Assembly (NCBI GenBank): GCA_002398365.1 | Contig: DGYK01000056.1 | Coordinates: forward strand, 20,089-35,981 | DNA length: 15,893 bases | Reading direction: 5' to 3' | Origin: Flammeovirgaceae bacterium UBA5008 | Lineage (GTDB): Bacteria > Bacteroidota > Bacteroidia > Cytophagales > Cyclobacteriaceae | Shown here: in pieces, positions 13,604 through 15,893 of the stretch | Position numbering within the stretch: the first letter of the stretch is position 1 | Layout of the letters: each line of letters opens with the position of its first letter | Position numbers and translations under genes: made by a program | The notes under the pieces: model-generated | The model's database searches: none | Seen by the model: the letters and a program-made list of their open reading frames with translations, nothing else | What the model was told of the DNA's origin: nothing

Positions 13604-15565
13604 CTAGATATCTATTTTAGCATATCGAGCATTCTTCTCAATGAAGTCTCTGCGAGGTGCTACTTCATCACCCATGAGCATAGAGAATAAATGATCTGCC
13701 TCAGCAGCCGACTCAATACTTACTTGTTTAAGCGTACGCTTGGTTGGATCCATGGTGGTTGTCCACAGTTGTTCGGGATTCATTTCTCCCAAACCTTTAT
13801 AGCGCTGCACACCTACGCTGTCTTCATTTCCACCTTTGCTCATTTCCTTGATCAAGGCATCGCGTTGTTCTTCATTCCAGCAATAATGCTCGACTTTACC
13901 TTTCTTCAATTGATACAATGGAGGCAATGCGATGTATACATAACCTTGCTCAATCAGATCGCGCATATAGCGGAAGAAGAAAGTCAAAATCAACGTACGA
14001 ATGTGACTGCCATCCACGTCCGCATCGGTCATGATGATGACTTTGTGGTAGCGTAACTTCGAAAGATTCAATGCTTTATTGTCATCGGCTGTACCAAAGC
14101 TTACACCCAATGCTGTGATGATGTTTTTGATCTCATCGTTTTCGTAAATCTTGTGCTCCTGCGCTTTTTCCACGTTTAGGATTTTTCCCCGTAAGGGAAG
14201 AATGGCTTGGAAGTTACGATCGCGACCTTGCTTGGCCGAACCACCTGCAGAATCACCCTCTACCAAATACAATTCGCAAATGGCAGGATCCGAACTTGCA
14301 CAGTCAGCTAACTTACCGGGAAGCCCCGTTCCTGATAGCACGTTTTTTCGTTGCACCATCTCGCGTGCTTTCTTCGCGGCAATGCGAGCCTGAGCAGCTA
14401 ATATGACTTTACTAACAATTGTCTTCGCTTCTTTCGGGTTTTCTTCCAGAAAGTTTTGAAGCATCTCACCAACTGTTGTATCAACCACGCCCATTGCTTC
14501 GGAGTTACCAAGCTTCGTTTTGGTTTGTCCTTCGAACTGCGGCTCCTGCACTTTCACAGATATTACGGCTGTCAATCCCTCACGGAAGTCATCACCGGAA
14601 ATTTCCACTTTAGCTTTTTCCAATAAACCCGATTTGTCTGCATACGCTTTCAATGTTCGTGTAAGCGCCCTGCGGAAACCTGCTACGTGTGTTCCCCCTT
14701 CATGCGTGTTGATGTTATTTACATACGAAACCAGATTTTCGCTGTAGGAGGTATTGTATCCCATCGCCACCTGCACAGGAATTTCCGACTTGGTGTTTTC
14801 GATGAAGATGGTATTGGGAATCAATTTATCTTTGGTAGAATCGAGGTATTCTACAAATTCGCGTAATCCACCAATGGAAAGAAAGGAGTTCGCTTTGGCA
14901 TTCCCTTCTTCGTCTTTCTCGCGAAGGTCTTTTAGATTCAACTTGATGCCCGGATTCAAGAAAGCTAATTCGCGCAAGCGGCTGGCAATGGTTTCGTAAT
15001 TGTATTCCAGCGAAAGCGTGAAAATTTCAGGATCAGGTTTGAAATGTACCGTTGTTCCTCTGCGAGTCGATTCGCCAATTACCCGAACCGGATATTGTGG
15101 TACACCTCTGTGGTATTCCTGTTCAAAAATTTTGCCTTCGCGGTAAACGGTAGCCTTAAGCATGGTAGAGAGTGCATTCACGCATGAAACACCCACACCA
15201 TGCAATCCACCGGACACTTTGTACGTGTCCTTATCAAATTTACCACCGGCATGAAGCACAGTCATTACAACTTCCAGAGCCGAACGCTTCTCCTTCTCGT
15301 GCATGTCGGTAGGAATACCGCGACCGTTGTCTTCAACTGTGATTGAGTTATCTTCATTGATAGTAACAAACACCTCATCGCAGTAGCCTGCCAACGCCTC
15401 ATCGATCGAGTTATCCACCACCTCATAAACCAAGTGGTGCAACCCTTTAATTCCAATGTCGCCTATGTACATGGCGGGCCTTTTTCGCACCGCTTCCAGA
15501 CCTTCTAAAACCTGAATATTGTTAGCTGAATAATTGCCTTCGTTCTTTGCTTTTTCCTCGTTCAT
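13604..15565 (-). CDS. gyrB: DNA gyrase subunit B
   Basis: GyrB is the ATPase half of the A2B2 gyrase that introduces negative supercoils. The 653-aa product lacks the large insert of E. coli GyrB. GHKL ATPase motifs are YEVVDNSIDEALAG (47-60, catalytic Glu48), EDNGRGIP (78-85), and GGLHGVGVSCVNALS (119-133). Next is the transducer domain with QTKTKLGN (347-354), whose Lys reaches ATP. The TOPRIM domain has LVEGDSAGGSA (434-444, Glu436) and TDADVDGSHIRTL (513-525, Mg-binding Asp514/516/518). The tail has RYKGLGEMNPEQLWTTTMDP (588-607); this form distinguishes GyrB from ParE. The start is ATG at 15565 with no SD. ppk1 follows after 6 nt. No gyrA is in the window. Confidence 0.97.
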   Translation of the reverse strand: MNEEKAKNEGNYSANNIQVLEGLEAVRKRPAMYIGDIGIKGLHHLVYEVVDNSIDEALAGYCDEVFVTINEDNSITVEDNGRGIPTDMHEKEKRSALEVVMTVLHAGGKFDKDTYKVSGGLHGVGVSCVNALSTMLKATVYREGKIFEQEYHRGVPQYPVRVIGESTRRGTTVHFKPDPEIFTLSLEYNYETIASRLRELAFLNPGIKLNLKDLREKDEEGNAKANSFLSIGGLREFVEYLDSTKDKLIPNTIFIENTKSEIPVQVAMGYNTSYSENLVSYVNNINTHEGGTHVAGFRRALTRTLKAYADKSGLLEKAKVEISGDDFREGLTAVISVKVQEPQFEGQTKTKLGNSEAMGVVDTTVGEMLQNFLEENPKEAKTIVSKVILAAQARIAAKKAREMVQRKNVLSGTGLPGKLADCASSDPAICELYLVEGDSAGGSAKQGRDRNFQAILPLRGKILNVEKAQEHKIYENDEIKNIITALGVSFGTADDNKALNLSKLRYHKVIIMTDADVDGSHIRTLILTFFFRYMRDLIEQGYVYIALPPLYQLKKGKVEHYCWNEEQRDALIKEMSKGGNEDSVGVQRYKGLGEMNPEQLWTTTMDPTKRTLKQVSIESAAEADHLFSMLMGDEVAPRRDFIEKNARYAKIDI

Positions 15566-15586
15566 TTTGGGTTTTTAAATAACCTG

Positions 15587-15617
15587 CGAAAATACGTTTT
15601 TACTACCTATTTGCAGT
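15587..15617 (-). promoter_or_regulatory. Weak candidate promoter for gyrB-ppk1
   Basis: On the minus strand TATTTTCG (15594-15587) matches TAnnTTTG at all but one position and lies 21 nt before the gyrB ATG. At the expected 19-nt spacing the -33 word is ACTG, a poor match to TTTG. Position and -7 word support it; the -33 does not. Confidence 0.35.
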
Positions 15618-15676
15618 ATTTTTTAACCAATAAAATGAAGTTTTTTTGAGTCAAAATTGGGATGAAAAAAGAGGGC

Positions 15677-15707
15677 TTCGGAATCATCAACTAAATTCTT
15701 AGTTTTG
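15677..15707 (+). promoter_or_regulatory. Promoter for the partial secreted-protein gene
   Basis: TTCG (15677-15680), 19 nt, then TAGTTTTG (15700-15707) fits TTTG-N19-TAnnTTTG with one mismatch. The start codon follows 17 nt downstream, giving a leader of roughly 10-12 nt. Confidence 0.55.
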
Positions 15708-15724
15708 ATAAAAATAGTAAGGTT

Positions 15725-15893
15725 ATGATCCGATTTTTAATCGTATTGCTTATCAGTTTTACAAGTCTTAGAAGTCAATGTCAACATATCGTAGAATTCA
15801 CGAAAGTTGATAAGAACGGAGCTGTGAAAACGGTCCGAACGGATCGCCCAGACACGCTGCCCGGCTATAGCAAGCCAAAAATTGAGCCACATG
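15725..15893 (+). CDS. Secreted protein of unknown function, 5' part
   Basis: An open frame from ATG 15725 to the window end encodes at least 56 residues. It begins with a signal-peptide-like segment (MIRFLIVLLISFTSLRSQ), followed by a polar region with KVDKNGAVKTVRTDRPDT. Cys19 follows Gln18, which is not a normal lipobox, so a signal peptidase I substrate is likelier than a lipoprotein. It has its own promoter and is divergent from gyrB across 159 bp. I do not recognise the family; too little is in the window. Confidence 0.6.
   Translation, partial: MIRFLIVLLISFTSLRSQCQHIVEFTKVDKNGAVKTVRTDRPDTLPGYSKPKIEPH

Overview
The window reads as a chromosomal segment of a Bacteroidota bacterium, most likely of the Cytophagales type. 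The reasons are the promoter elements of the TTTG-N19-TAnnTTTG kind, almost no Shine-Dalgarno sequences, frequent GTG/TTG starts, a DUF4421-type outer-membrane protein, a methionine synthase split in two genes, and the overall flavour of the proteins. Genus cannot be fixed from the sequence alone. The region is dense, ordinary-looking core genome; I see no prophage, transposase, CRISPR array or defence island.

Left part (1-4166, all minus strand): the 5' part of a tRNA (probably tRNA-Asp) at the window edge with a good promoter; a DUF4421-like barrel protein whose GTG start lies 3 nt after a Ku (end-joining) gene; then a TetR-type regulator followed 9 nt later by an ABC1/UbiB-family atypical kinase. 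A secreted TPR-repeat protein (4241-5437, plus) starts divergently from the regulator and ends against metF.

Middle (5451-10360, minus): a SAM-I riboswitch followed by a methionine/one-carbon operon. Gene order is the homocysteine methyltransferase half of MetH, the folate/cobalamin/reactivation half of MetH, and metF. The riboswitch would lower methyl-transfer capacity when S-adenosylmethionine is plentiful. MetF makes 5-methyl-THF and the two MetH parts use it to methylate homocysteine. A perfect 13-bp palindrome followed by a short U-run lies between the two metH genes.

Right part (10435-15893): a Ppx/GppA phosphatase (plus) faces a gyrB-ppk1 gene pair (minus). Polyphosphate synthesis and degradation genes are thus convergent, separated by a 109-bp GC-rich, internally repeated element that resembles a dispersed Bacteroidota intergenic repeat. 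Divergent from gyrB, a secreted protein of unknown function begins with its own promoter and runs off the end.

The points most worth a second look are the riboswitch-led split-metH operon and its possible start-codon switch helix, the hairpin between the metH halves, the GC-rich repeat between ppx and ppk, and the symmetric promoter upstream of the tRNA.
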